A stretch of 64,000 nucleotides of DNA, taken from Candidatus Dormiibacterota bacterium (GTDB lineage Bacteria > Chloroflexota > Dormibacteria > Aeolococcales > Aeolococcaceae). The position numbers and the translations under genes were made by a program. The stretch is taken from assembly GCA_019245575.1 (NCBI GenBank), contig JAFARE010000015.1, forward strand, positions 1 to 64,000, written 5' to 3'. The notes beneath the pieces are model-generated. The model ran no database searches. It saw only the letters and a list, made by a program, of their open reading frames with translations, and had not been told where the DNA came from. This document shows positions 43,607-51,851 of this stretch, piece after piece; within the stretch, counting starts at the first letter, position 1; each line of letters begins with the position of its first letter.

Positions 43607-44006
43607 CGCAACCTTCGAGACCGCCGTGCCGTCCTGGGAGGCCTGGGACGCCGCGCACCTGAGCGAGCACCGCATGGTGGCGGTGCAGCTGGGACGCGTC
43701 GTCGGCTGGGTGGCCGCCGGGCCGGTGTCAGGACGCTGCGTGTACCGCGGCGTGGTGGAGCACAGCGTGTACGTGGACGCGGAAGCGCGCGGCCGGGGTG
43801 TCGGCCGCGCGCTGCTCGAGTCGCTGATCGCGTCCACCGAGGCCGCCGGCATCTGGACGATCGAGGCCGGCATCTTCCCGGAGAACACCGCAAGCCTTGC
43901 GCTGCACGAGCGGTGCGGCTTTCGCAGGGTCGGAGTCCGGGAGCGGCTCGGCGAGCACGGTGGTCGCTGGCGCGACGTCGTGCTCGTCGAGCGCCGCTCG
44001 TCCTGA
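43512..44006 (+). CDS. GNAT acetyltransferase, phosphinothricin acetyltransferase-like
   Basis: A 164-residue acetyltransferase. The motif A region DAEARGRGVGRALLESLI (acetyl-CoA binding) is clear, and LTVRAMTSDDWPAVRAIYEQGI and YRGVVEHSVYVD match the phosphinothricin-N-acetyltransferase (PAT) group. Substrate unknown; it may not be related to the polysaccharide. The GTG at 43512 is used because it gives the normal N-terminus, although it lies 95 bases inside the previous gene. Last gene of the operon, 8 bases from the convergent lipoprotein gene. Confidence 0.88.
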   Translation: MTVQTALTVRAMTSDDWPAVRAIYEQGIATGDATFETAVPSWEAWDAAHLSEHRMVAVQLGRVVGWVAAGPVSGRCVYRGVVEHSVYVDAEARGRGVGRALLESLIASTEAAGIWTIEAGIFPENTASLALHERCGFRRVGVRERLGEHGGRWRDVVLVERRSS

Positions 44007-44014
44007 GCCCGGGT

Positions 44015-44542
44015 TCAGCTCCCGCCCTCGATCTTCGCGCCCGACGGCGACACGACGTCCCAGCCTGCGCCGAAGGCGTTCACGCCCTCGCCCGTGACGT
44101 CACCGGGCTTGGTGTCGCTCACGAAGAAGTACAGGGGATGGCCGTTGTACGTCACCTGCGTGGTGCCGTCGCCGCGTGGCGTCGTGCCCAGCAGCGCCTG
44201 GTTGGCGCCACCCATGGCGGTTGGCGCTCCGGTGGTCAACAGCGGCGGCCAGTTGGCGGCGCACTGGTTGAAGCACGTCGACTTGGTGGAGGTGTCCGCC
44301 TCGAACAGGTAGAGGGACATTCCCCGGCCGTCCACCAGCATCTGGCCGAACTTGCTCGTCGCGAGGGCGACGACCGCGCCACTCGCAGCCGCCGGTGAGC
44401 TGGCCGGCGCAGGCGTGGCCGATGCGGCCGCGGGCGCCGCGGGCGTGCTGCTGGACGCGGGAGCGGGAGTCGACGAGCTGCCGCACGCCGCCGCGAACAG
44501 CGCGCCGGTGATCACACCGGGAAGAAGGTATGCGCGGTTCAT
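44015..44542 (-). CDS. Lipoprotein with repeated YxFxxD motif (COG4315)
   Basis: Surface lipoprotein of 175 residues. The lipobox is LFAAAC (Cys at about 20), followed by a low-complexity linker rich in Ser, Pro and Ala (about 21-55). The core has the family motif twice: SLYLFEADT and PLYFFVSDTKPGD, with the two Cys of CFNQCAANWPPL between. Processing by LspA (encoded at 2013) is expected. Function of the family is unknown. Upstream, 359 bases separate it from the divergent rhodanese gene. Confidence 0.87.
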   Translation of the reverse strand: MNRAYLLPGVITGALFAAACGSSSTPAPASSSTPAAPAAASATPAPASSPAAASGAVVALATSKFGQMLVDGRGMSLYLFEADTSTKSTCFNQCAANWPPLLTTGAPTAMGGANQALLGTTPRGDGTTQVTYNGHPLYFFVSDTKPGDVTGEGVNAFGAGWDVVSPSGAKIEGGS

Positions 44543-44901
44543 CAGAGGTCCTCCATTTCGGGTTCGCCACTCGCCTCGGCGGGGCCGCCCGGCCGGAGGT
44601 CGTCGCTTGGTGATACCGGGAGCGGTTACAGCCCGGCGGGCCTCGTGGTGAAATTTGACTGTTCCGCTAGGGATTCCGTAGGATGCCGCCTCACGATGTC
44701 CAGGGCTCGCCGCATGCGATTCACCCGCCGTCTCTGGCTGGACTGGGGACGCTGCCGCACCGACCTGTCCGGCTGTACCGGCTGAGCCTGCGATTCACGG
44801 CGCGTCAGCGCCGTCCAACGCCGCGGATCACGCGGCAGCGACATCGATCAACAGGCCTCGTGCGCACCGCATGAGGCCGCCGGCAGGAGATAGAGAGACA
44901 C
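44543..44901. other. Intergenic region between two divergent genes
   Basis: No supported gene. It holds the promoters of both neighbours: the best match is TTGACT at 44655 with TAGGAT at 44679 for the + strand rhodanese. This would leave a leader of about 210 bases, in which I recognise no known riboswitch. Short open frames on both strands lack good start signals and family resemblance. Confidence 0.6.
44655..44684 (+). promoter_or_regulatory. Candidate promoter of the rhodanese gene
   Basis: TTGACT (44655-44660), 18-base spacer, TAGGAT (44679-44684). A good sigma70-like pair in an otherwise GC-rich region. Transcription would start near 44691. Confidence 0.5.
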
Positions 44902-45771
44902 ATGGCCGACTATGCACATCCCGAAGTTCTGGTCACCACGGAGTGGCTGAGCAGCCGTCTCAACGACCCGGCGGTGCGCGTCCTCGAGGTCGACTACGAC
45001 CCGGCGAGCGCCTACGAGCTGGGACACATCCCGGGCGCGTTCCTGGTCGACTGGAAGCGCGACATCAACGACCCGCTGCGCCGCGACATCCTGTCCAAGG
45101 AGCAGTTCGAGGCGCTGCTGAGCCGCGTCGGCGCCACCCCCGAGACGACGCTGGTGCTGTACGGCGACCTGCGCAACTGGTTTGCCGCCTTTGCCTTCTG
45201 GACCTTCACCATCTACGGGCACCGCGACATCCGTCTGCTCAACGGCGGCCGCCGCAAGTGGATCGACGAGGGTCGCGAGACCACCGAGGCGATCCCCGGC
45301 GCCACGCCGACGCAGTACCGCGCAGCCGAGCCGAACACCTCGCTGCGCAGCTTCCGCGACGACGTGCTGAAGGTGCTCGACCGCGACGGGTTCGCCCTGG
45401 TGGACGTGCGCTCCCCCGCGGAGTTCAAGGGTGAGATCTCGGCGCCGGCCGAGTACCCCACGGAGGGTGCGCAGCGCGCCGGCCACATTCCGGGCGCGGC
45501 CAACATCCCGTGGGCCCAGGCCATCCAGGATGACGACACGTTCAAGCCGGTCGACGAGCTGCGGCAGCTGTACGAGCCGAAGGGCGTGACGCCGGACAAG
45601 AACGTCATCACGTACTGCCGCATCGGCGAGAGCTCCTCGCACACGTGGTTCGTGCTGCGCTACCTGCTCGGCTATCCGACGGTCAGCAACTACGACGGCT
45701 CCTGGAGCGAGTGGGGCAACGGCGTGGGCCTGCCCGTCGAGAAGGAGGTCCGCGAGCTGGCCGCCGTCTGA
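44902..45771 (+). CDS. Thiosulfate sulfurtransferase (tandem rhodanese)
   Basis: A 289-residue cytoplasmic sulfurtransferase made of two rhodanese domains. The first (about 1-130) has lost its Cys: the loop reads LVLYGDLRNWFA. The second (about 150-289) has the catalytic Cys in VITYCRIGESSSHTWFVL, the active-site form typical of thiosulfate sulfurtransferases of the actinobacterial SseA/CysA group. It transfers sulfane sulfur from thiosulfate to cyanide or thiol acceptors. ATG at 44902 follows GCAGGAG. Confidence 0.93.
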   Translation: MADYAHPEVLVTTEWLSSRLNDPAVRVLEVDYDPASAYELGHIPGAFLVDWKRDINDPLRRDILSKEQFEALLSRVGATPETTLVLYGDLRNWFAAFAFWTFTIYGHRDIRLLNGGRRKWIDEGRETTEAIPGATPTQYRAAEPNTSLRSFRDDVLKVLDRDGFALVDVRSPAEFKGEISAPAEYPTEGAQRAGHIPGAANIPWAQAIQDDDTFKPVDELRQLYEPKGVTPDKNVITYCRIGESSSHTWFVLRYLLGYPTVSNYDGSWSEWGNGVGLPVEKEVRELAAV

Positions 45772-45816
45772 CGCTCCCACCCCTCGGCTGGCGTTGTATG
45801 GATAGTTGACGATTTC

Positions 45817-45835
45817 GTGATATCGTCGCTATCAC
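45817..45835. promoter_or_regulatory. Inverted repeat GTGATA-N7-TATCAC before the gene at 45836
   Basis: GTGATA (45817-45822), 7-base spacer, TATCAC (45830-45835), touching the ATG at 45836. A perfect 6-bp dyad in an operator-like position. TTGACG at 45806 could be the -35 box of the same promoter. The factor is unknown. Confidence 0.45.
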
Positions 45836-46492
45836 ATGCGACGTCCAGCCGCAGAGGGGAAGGGCCGCGGGGCGGCCACCGACCGGCGCCGCGCCGCTGC
45901 TCGCAAGCAATCGCCTCCTGAACGCGACGTGATCGCCGACCGCCTGCACGGCTGGTGGGCGCAGGTGATCGCGGGCCAGCTCGAGCACCGCCACCCTGTG
46001 CACGGCACAGCCCTGCGTCTTCGCTTCGACCGCGACGTCCTCGTCGTCTCAGGCGTGCTCGAGCATCGCCGCGAGCTGACCGAGCTGCGCCGCCAGCTGC
46101 GCGAGCTGAGCGCGGGCACCGGCACGCGCGTGCGCATCGATGTGGCCGTCGTCGGCGGCGACCGCGCGGAGGAGGGCCTGCTCGACCAGACGATCGTCGG
46201 CGTCTTCGAGACGCCGGCGCGCGCCGAGTTCGCGCGACGGCTGCTCGACACGCACCCGCTGGTGCGGCCGCGGAGCATGCGGATCCTGGGGTCGGCGGAC
46301 GTCTCCAGCGCCGCCGCGCGCCGCATCATCCCGCGGGAGTATCGCGATCAGGTGCGCGACGCGCTGCGCAAGGGCAACACGCTGCTCGTCGTCACGGTGG
46401 ACGAGGTGCACGCCTTTCGCGCCCGCGACCTCATCGACGAGGAGACGCGCAGCCTCATGACGATGACGCTGCCGCCCGTGGTGGCATCTTGA
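45836..46492 (+). CDS. Uncharacterised protein upstream of an Nramp-like transporter
   Basis: A 218-residue protein that I do not recognise. The first 30 residues are basic and low in complexity. The rest is soluble and charged with a long helical section (LEHRRELTELRRQLRELSAG), and there is no signal peptide or membrane segment. VFETPARAEFARRLLDTHPL and DTHPLVRPRSM stand out. Its stop overlaps the TTG start of the transporter (TTGA), so the two are translated together and may share function, perhaps as a regulatory or accessory protein. Confidence 0.7.
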   Translation: MRRPAAEGKGRGAATDRRRAAARKQSPPERDVIADRLHGWWAQVIAGQLEHRHPVHGTALRLRFDRDVLVVSGVLEHRRELTELRRQLRELSAGTGTRVRIDVAVVGGDRAEEGLLDQTIVGVFETPARAEFARRLLDTHPLVRPRSMRILGSADVSSAAARRIIPREYRDQVRDALRKGNTLLVVTVDEVHAFRARDLIDEETRSLMTMTLPPVVAS

Positions 46493-47787
46493 CGGAGGCG
46501 GCCACGCGACCTCCGGAGCAGCATGTGGACGCGCACGACCTGGTGAAGCGGCGGCACCCGTTCTCGGCGCGGGAGCTGTTGCGCGCCGTGGGTCCCGGCG
46601 TCATCACGGGGGGCGCGGACAACGACCCCGCCGGCATCGCCACATACTCCGTGGTCGGCGCCAGCGCAGGCTACAGCCAGAACTGGCTGCTGGCCATCTC
46701 GACGCCGCTGCTCATCACCGTGCAGACGATGAGCGCGCGGGTGGGCAACGTCCTCAAGACGGACCTGGCGACCGCGATCAAGAACCGCTTCGGCGGGCGC
46801 ATCGCCAACGGCGCCGTGGCCATGGTGGTGATCGCGAACATCATCACGATCGGCGCCGACCTGCTGATGATGGCAGCGGTCACGCAGCTGATGACCGGTG
46901 TCAACTTTCGCGTGTTCATCGTGCCCTACGCGGTGGTGATCGCGGCCATGACGATCTTCACCGACTACCGGGTCGTGTCCAAGTACCTGCTGTGGCTGGC
47001 CGGCGTCTTCGCCACGTACATCGTGGCCGCGGTGCTCGCCCACCCCAACTGGCTCACGGTGCTGCACGACACAGTGCTGCCGGCGATCAAGCTCAATCCC
47101 ACGTACTTCCTCGGCGCCGTTGGCCTGCTCGGCACCACGATCACGCCGTACCTCTTCTTCTGGCAGACCAGCGCGGAGGTTGAGGAGAAGCGAGGCGTGC
47201 AGTCCACGCGGCGCACCGGCATCGACATCAGCATCGGGATGGTGTGGTCGAACATCTCCGGCCTCTTCATCATGATCGTCACGGCCACCGTTCTCTTCAG
47301 CCACCACGCGCAGGTGCAGACGGCTGCGGACGCGGCACGCGCCCTGGAACCGATCGCCGGTCCCTATGCAAAGTACCTGTTCAGCGTCGGCGTCATCGGC
47401 GCCGGTCTGCTGGCCATCCCCGTGCTGTCCGCCTCAACCGCGTACTGCGTGGGCGGCCTCTTCGGCTGGCGCCGCGGACTCGGACGCGCGGTGAACAACG
47501 CGCCGCAGTTCTACATCGTCCTCGCGCTGGCCATCCTCGTCGGCGTGCAGCTCGCCGTCGTCAACGTCAACCCGGTGCGCGCATTGTTCTACTCGCAGGT
47601 GCTCGACGGCATCATCGCGCCGGTGCTGGTGACGCTGCTCGTGGTGATCACCGGGAGCCGGCGGTTGATGGGCGACTTCGTCAGTGGCAGGGTCCTGCGA
47701 ACCCTGGGCTGGTGCGCCGTGGGTGTGCTCACGATGGCGGACCTGGCCATGTTCTACACGGTGGCGACGCAGGGCCTCCCGGGCTAG
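46489..47787 (+). CDS. Nramp-like divalent metal transporter (variant motifs)
   Basis: Membrane protein of 432 residues with about 11 hydrophobic segments and the Nramp fold. In the first membrane segment the usual DPGN reads GGADNDPAGIATYS, and in the sixth the MPH motif is replaced by ITPYLFFWQTSAEVEE. This variant group is common among bacterial 'divalent metal cation transporters', whose metal specificity is not settled. It may transport Mn, Fe, Mg or another ion. TTG at 46489 begins the protein in a 4-base overlap with the previous gene. The frame is open upstream only inside that gene. It ends convergently with the CinA-fusion gene, sharing the bases CTAG. Confidence 0.86.
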   Translation: MTEAATRPPEQHVDAHDLVKRRHPFSARELLRAVGPGVITGGADNDPAGIATYSVVGASAGYSQNWLLAISTPLLITVQTMSARVGNVLKTDLATAIKNRFGGRIANGAVAMVVIANIITIGADLLMMAAVTQLMTGVNFRVFIVPYAVVIAAMTIFTDYRVVSKYLLWLAGVFATYIVAAVLAHPNWLTVLHDTVLPAIKLNPTYFLGAVGLLGTTITPYLFFWQTSAEVEEKRGVQSTRRTGIDISIGMVWSNISGLFIMIVTATVLFSHHAQVQTAADAARALEPIAGPYAKYLFSVGVIGAGLLAIPVLSASTAYCVGGLFGWRRGLGRAVNNAPQFYIVLALAILVGVQLAVVNVNPVRALFYSQVLDGIIAPVLVTLLVVITGSRRLMGDFVSGRVLRTLGWCAVGVLTMADLAMFYTVATQGLPG

Positions 47788-48704
47788 TGCGGCTCGCCCG
47801 ACACCCCGTCGAGCACCAGGCGCAGCGCCATGCGGATGTCGCGCTCGCGGTTGCGCCCCGGGCCGTGGTCCTCGGCGTAGTGCCGCAGCAGCACGCGGCC
47901 GTCGGGCATGCAGAGAGCGATGTACGTCGCGCCCTCTTCGTCGCCGTCGTGCGGCCCCAGGAGGCCCGTGATCGCCAGCCCCACGTCAGCGCGCAACCGC
48001 TGCTTGACACCCTGTGCCATCTCACGCGCCACGGCGGCGTTCACCGATCCGCGCTCCGCGATGACCTCCGGGGAAACGCCGAGCGTGTCCTGCTTGACGC
48101 CGTCGTCATACGCGACCACGCCGCCGCGCATCACAGCGCCGGCGCCGGGCACGGCGGTCAACAGTGCCGCGATGGCGCCGCCGGTGCACGACTCGGCGAC
48201 TGCGATGCTGAGCCGGCGCTCGCGCAGCGCCGTGATCACCGGCAGCGCTTCCACCGTCGGGATCTCGGGCATGTACTGCCGCTCGCCGAAGACATGCACC
48301 AGCGAGCGCATGAGCACGTACACCGCCGCGCTGGTGATCACCCACGCGCCGAGCGCCGCGGGCAGCGCGACCGGCGTCGCGCTGCGCATCAGCTGGGCGG
48401 CCACGACGGCGAAGGCCAGCATTCCCACGGCGCCGATGACGGCGCCGCGCACGTCGGAGACCGCCTGCGCGAGCCCCTCCTTCTTCTCCAGCAGGGTCAG
48501 CGCGGCGGGAAGGATGGCGGGAAACGCGAGAAAGAGGCCGCCGAAGCGATGCCCGCCGGCCAGGCCGAGCACCGCCGCGAGGACCGACACCGCCGCGCCG
48601 AATCCGAAGCGGATGAGGTACGCACTGCGCCGCGCGGAGCGCGCCTTGGCCACCTCGACCGCGGGCCGCTCCTGCAGCGGACGTTCGGCGTCACGCAGCG
48701 CCAT
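47784..48704 (-). CDS. DUF3147-like membrane domain fused to a CinA/PncC-type domain
   Basis: A 306-residue fusion. Residues about 25-135 form four membrane segments with GGHRFGGLFLAFPAILPAALTLLEKKEG, typical of DUF3147. Residues about 150-300 are a CinA C-terminal (nicotinamide-nucleotide amidase) domain: VAESCTGGAIAALLTAVPGAGAV, VVAYDDGVKQDTLGV and AITGLLGPHDGDEEGATYIAL. The catalytic Ser, Lys and Tyr positions of PncC look preserved. Such enzymes turn NMN to nicotinate mononucleotide, but the membrane anchor is unusual and the substrate here is not proven. The start is 1 base after the DUF3147 gene stop. Confidence 0.8.
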   Translation of the reverse strand: MALRDAERPLQERPAVEVAKARSARRSAYLIRFGFGAAVSVLAAVLGLAGGHRFGGLFLAFPAILPAALTLLEKKEGLAQAVSDVRGAVIGAVGMLAFAVVAAQLMRSATPVALPAALGAWVITSAAVYVLMRSLVHVFGERQYMPEIPTVEALPVITALRERRLSIAVAESCTGGAIAALLTAVPGAGAVMRGGVVAYDDGVKQDTLGVSPEVIAERGSVNAAVAREMAQGVKQRLRADVGLAITGLLGPHDGDEEGATYIALCMPDGRVLLRHYAEDHGPGRNRERDIRMALRLVLDGVSGEPH

Positions 48705-48705
48705 G

Positions 48706-49050
48706 TCAGCGAAGGAACACCGCCCACAGCGAGAGCGCGCTCACGAACCACACGCCGGTGGTGAGCACGGATCCCTTGAGGGCGCCGAGCCGCTTCAGCC
48801 CTTCAATGCCGACCAGGCACCAGGCGATCATCGCCGCGGCGCCGGCGATCATCCCGAGCGACAGCTCGTACGCGGTGGTCACGCCGGACGCGATGAGCGC
48901 AACGAGCAGGCTGGCGAGCGCGATCGACGGCGCCGCGGATGTGATGCCGGCGAGCCCGCGCGGGCGGATCGCCTCGCCGATGGCCGAGAACAGCACGACC
49001 ATCGCCCCCCCGGCGAGGCCCTTGAGCACGATGATCAGCACCTGACTCAT
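48706..49050 (-). CDS. DUF3147-like small membrane protein
   Basis: A 114-residue protein with four hydrophobic segments, similar in kind to the N-terminal half of the next protein (KGLAGGAMVVLFSAIGEAIRPRGLAGITSAAPSIAL). It probably forms a small membrane unit with the DUF3147-CinA fusion, encoded 1 base downstream. ATG at 49050. The open frame reaching 49578 is inside the opposite AlkB-like gene and is not used. Function unknown. Confidence 0.72.
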   Translation of the reverse strand: MSQVLIIVLKGLAGGAMVVLFSAIGEAIRPRGLAGITSAAPSIALASLLVALIASGVTTAYELSLGMIAGAAAMIAWCLVGIEGLKRLGALKGSVLTTGVWFVSALSLWAVFLR

Positions 49051-49101
49051 CGACGGAGGATCTTCTGCGCGGCCGATTTGATAAAGAGTGAGTCTAGAGG
49101 C

Positions 49102-49752
49102 ATGTACCAGGCGGAGAAGCCGGTGGAAGCAAGCGGGGACGTGGCATCGCTCGCGTGGCAGCCGACGTTGTTCGACAGCGCCGCGCCCGCGCCCGACGCG
49201 TCGTTCAACACGGTCAAGCGCCACCTGCTCGATGCCACCGCGTGGGTCGACCATGCGCCGGGATGGATGCGCGGCGCGGACACGCTCTTTGCCACGCTGC
49301 TCGAGACAGCGCCGTGGGAGGCGTCGCAGCAGGAGCTGTACGGCCGCGTGGTCGACACGCCGCGGCTCATCGCGCGGTGGCCGTACCAGCGGGGCAGCGT
49401 CGAGCGCCCGCCGCTGTTCGAGCAGGTGCGCACGCTGCTCGAGCAGCGCTACCGCCGGCCCTTCAACTCGGTGAGCGCAAACCTGTATCGCGACGGGCGC
49501 GACTCGGTCGCATGGCACGGCGACCGCATTCCGCGCACGGTGCACAACCCGCTGGTCGCGACGATCTCGCTGGGCCACTCACGGCGCTTTCTCATGCGGC
49601 CGCGCGGCGGCATCACGCAGCTGTCGCTGACGCTTGGACCCGGCGACCTCGTGGTCATGGGCGGCACGAGTCAGCGCACGTGGCAGCACGCCATCCCCAA
49701 GGTCGCATCAGCCGGGCCGCGCATCAGCATCGCCGTCCGGCACTCGCTCTGA
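49102..49752 (+). CDS. AlkB-like 2-oxoglutarate/Fe(II) dioxygenase
   Basis: A 216-residue enzyme of the alpha-ketoglutarate-dependent dioxygenase group. The iron ligands are the His/Asp of WHGDR and the distal His of WQHAIPK, and RISIAVR supplies the 2-oxoglutarate-binding Arg. FNSVSANLYRDGRDSVAWHGD is typical of AlkB. It probably repairs alkylated DNA bases. ATG at 49102; the open frame upstream is not homologous. Its 3' end overlaps the convergent MFS gene by 45 bases. Confidence 0.9.
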   Translation: MYQAEKPVEASGDVASLAWQPTLFDSAAPAPDASFNTVKRHLLDATAWVDHAPGWMRGADTLFATLLETAPWEASQQELYGRVVDTPRLIARWPYQRGSVERPPLFEQVRTLLEQRYRRPFNSVSANLYRDGRDSVAWHGDRIPRTVHNPLVATISLGHSRRFLMRPRGGITQLSLTLGPGDLVVMGGTSQRTWQHAIPKVASAGPRISIAVRHSL

Positions 49753-51087
49753 CGCGTCCGCGCGCCGCGGCGCGCGGTAGTTCCAGAAGAGCGGGAGCAC
49801 CGCGCTGAGCGCGACCGTGCCGGCCACGCAGAGGATGCCGCCGCTCACCACCGATGCGCGCACGCCGGCGAGTGACCCCACCACGCCGGCCTCGAGGTTT
49901 CCCAATGCCGGCCCGGACGAGTAGCTGATCATCTCGATCCCGGCGAGACGGCCGCGCAGGGAGTCGGGGATCGTTTGATTCCAGAGCGTGGAGCGAAAGA
50001 TGCCGCTCACCATGTCGGCCGCGCCGGCGGCGACGAGCGCGAGCATCGCCAGCCAGAGCGCGGGCGCCAGCCCGAACACGACGACCGCGACACCCCACGA
50101 GCCGGCGGCGAAGGCGATCGCGCGGCCGTGGTGACGCACGCGGTTGGTCCACCCGCTCGTGGCGGTGGCGAGGAATGACCCGGCCGACGGCGCCATGTAC
50201 AGCAGGCCGAGCACGGCGGGACCGCCCAGCGTCGAGGCGATCTGGGGGAACAGCGCCATCGGCATGCCGAAGAACATCGCGTTGATGTCGACCAGGTACG
50301 AGCCGAGCAGGTCCTGCCGCCGCGCCGCGTAGCGCACGCCGGTGGCGATCGAGCCGAGGCTCACGCGCTCGGCATCGGGCGGCGGCGGCACCGCGCGCAT
50401 GAACGAGAGCATGAGCAGCGACACCGCGAATGTCGCCACGTCGATGGCGTACGTGATCGACAGCCCCGCGGCGGCGATGAGCACGCCGCCGAGCACAGGC
50501 CCGGCCACCATGCCCGCCGTCTTGACCAGCGACTCGAGCGCGGCCGCGGCGGTGAGCTGGTCGCGGCGCACGATGCGCGGCACCAGCGCGTCGAGCGACG
50601 GCCGCTGCAGCGCGTCGACACCCGCGGCGACCGCGACCGCGACGAAGAGGACCCAGAGCTGCGGATGAGGCAGCGCAGCGTTGGCCACCAGCCCGCCGGA
50701 CACCAGGCACAGCGCGACCTCGGTGCCGCGCACCATGGCGCGGCGGTCGATCGCGTCCGCGAGCGCGCCGCCGACGAACGACATCACCAGGATCGGCGCC
50801 AGCTCCGCCAGGCTCACGAGCCCGACGACCAGCGACGAATGCGTGAGCGCATACGCCTGGAACGGCACGGCGACGAACGTGATCATGCTGCCCGCGAAGG
50901 TCACACCCTGCCCGGCGAACAGCAGGCGGAACTCGCGCGAGCTGCGCAGCGGCGACACGTCCACGGCCACGCCGGCCAGCAGCCGGCGCGCCCGAAGCGA
51001 CGCAGGCTGTGTGCGTGTGTCCGCGGTCGCGGCGTCGCCGAGCGGGTCCGGTGTGGCGCGCGTGTGCGGCGGGATTGCGTCGGGCAC
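49708..51087 (-). CDS. MFS transporter (EntS-like group)
   Basis: A 459-residue permease with about 12 membrane segments of the major facilitator superfamily. The first loop signature is LADAIDRRAMVRG and the second half contains TSGWTNRVRHHGRAI. The pattern (MFS_3, with LRSSREFRLLFAGQGVTFAGSMITFVA) resembles siderophore or drug exporters such as EntS. Substrate unknown. GTG start at 51087. It overlaps the AlkB-like gene tail to tail and is divergent from the DedA gene. Confidence 0.9.
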   Translation of the reverse strand: MPDAIPPHTRATPDPLGDAATADTRTQPASLRARRLLAGVAVDVSPLRSSREFRLLFAGQGVTFAGSMITFVAVPFQAYALTHSSLVVGLVSLAELAPILVMSFVGGALADAIDRRAMVRGTEVALCLVSGGLVANAALPHPQLWVLFVAVAVAAGVDALQRPSLDALVPRIVRRDQLTAAAALESLVKTAGMVAGPVLGGVLIAAAGLSITYAIDVATFAVSLLMLSFMRAVPPPPDAERVSLGSIATGVRYAARRQDLLGSYLVDINAMFFGMPMALFPQIASTLGGPAVLGLLYMAPSAGSFLATATSGWTNRVRHHGRAIAFAAGSWGVAVVVFGLAPALWLAMLALVAAGAADMVSGIFRSTLWNQTIPDSLRGRLAGIEMISYSSGPALGNLEAGVVGSLAGVRASVVSGGILCVAGTVALSAVLPLFWNYRAPRRADASERVPDGDADARPG

Positions 51088-51132
51088 TGCGCAACTGTCG
51101 CGGCACCCGCTCTCCGCTGTCGACTCGAGGAG

Positions 51133-51138
51133 TACCCT
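51133..51138 (+). promoter_or_regulatory. TACCCT -10 box of the DedA gene (leaderless type)
   Basis: TACCCT ends 8 bases before the ATG at 51147. A GAGGAG site upstream (51127-51132) is too far from the start to serve it. Consistent with the TANNNT pattern of other genes in the window. Confidence 0.35.
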
Positions 51139-51146
51139 CAGCCCGC

Positions 51147-51839
51147 ATGGGCATGACCGGGCTCGCCGCGGTGAGCGTCCCCGCGCTGCTGGGAGCCCTC
51201 ACCGTCATCGAGGCCGGCATCCCGCTGCCCATCCCGGGCGACGTGCTCATGCTGCTGGTGGGCGAGCGCGCCGCGGCCAGCGCGGTGCCGCTGTGGCTTG
51301 CGGTCGCCGGGCTCGAGGCGGTGGTCCTGGCCGGCACCGCGGCGCTGTTCTACGCGGCGCGGGGCCCGCTGCGGGGCGCGATCCGGCGCCTGGGCCCGCG
51401 CGTCGGGCTCACCGAGCAGCGCGTGGACCGCGCCACCAGCGCGCTCGAACACCGCGGCCAGGCCGCGGTCGCGGTGGGCCGGGCCACCCCGAGCCTGCGC
51501 ACGCTCACGGTGATCGCCACGGCGGCCTCGCAGCTGTCAGCCCAGCGCGCGCTGGCCCTGCTCGTGCTCGGCGGGTCTGTGTTCATCCAGCTGCACCTGG
51601 TCCTCGGCTACCTGCTGGGGCCGGTGGCCGAGCAGGTCTTCCGGCGCGCGGAGCTCCCGGTCCTGGTGGCGCTCGGCGTGGTCGTGGTGGCTGCGGCGGC
51701 CTACTGGCTGGTGCGCCACGGACGGCGCCGCGGCGCGCACGCGTGGACCGAGGCGACCTGCCCCGCGTGCGTGGCGGCGCACCTGGTCCTATCGCGCCTG
51801 CGCATCGACACGGAGGTGATGGCGAGCCGCGGCGCCTGA
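51147..51839 (+). CDS. DedA/SNARE-associated family membrane protein
   Basis: A 230-residue membrane protein with about five hydrophobic segments of the DedA group, thought to move lipids across the membrane. ALLGALTVIEAGIPLPIPGDVLMLLVG is the hallmark, with Pro and Gly positions conserved (PIPGD), followed by GRATPSLRTLTVIATA. The C-terminus has an extra CPACVAAHLVL segment. ATG at 51147, or ATG at 51153. The open frame upstream is antisense to the MFS start. Confidence 0.85.
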   Translation: MGMTGLAAVSVPALLGALTVIEAGIPLPIPGDVLMLLVGERAAASAVPLWLAVAGLEAVVLAGTAALFYAARGPLRGAIRRLGPRVGLTEQRVDRATSALEHRGQAAVAVGRATPSLRTLTVIATAASQLSAQRALALLVLGGSVFIQLHLVLGYLLGPVAEQVFRRAELPVLVALGVVVVAAAAYWLVRHGRRRGAHAWTEATCPACVAAHLVLSRLRIDTEVMASRGA

Positions 51840-51851
51840 CGGCGCCACGGC

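Noticed and set aside
44626-44874. Short open frames on both strands in the 44543-44901 gap
   Set aside because: No ribosome-binding site, no family resemblance, and codon use that looks non-coding.
44685-44901. Riboswitch in the leader of the rhodanese gene
   Set aside because: The leader is long enough, but I found no recognisable conserved core of a known riboswitch class.
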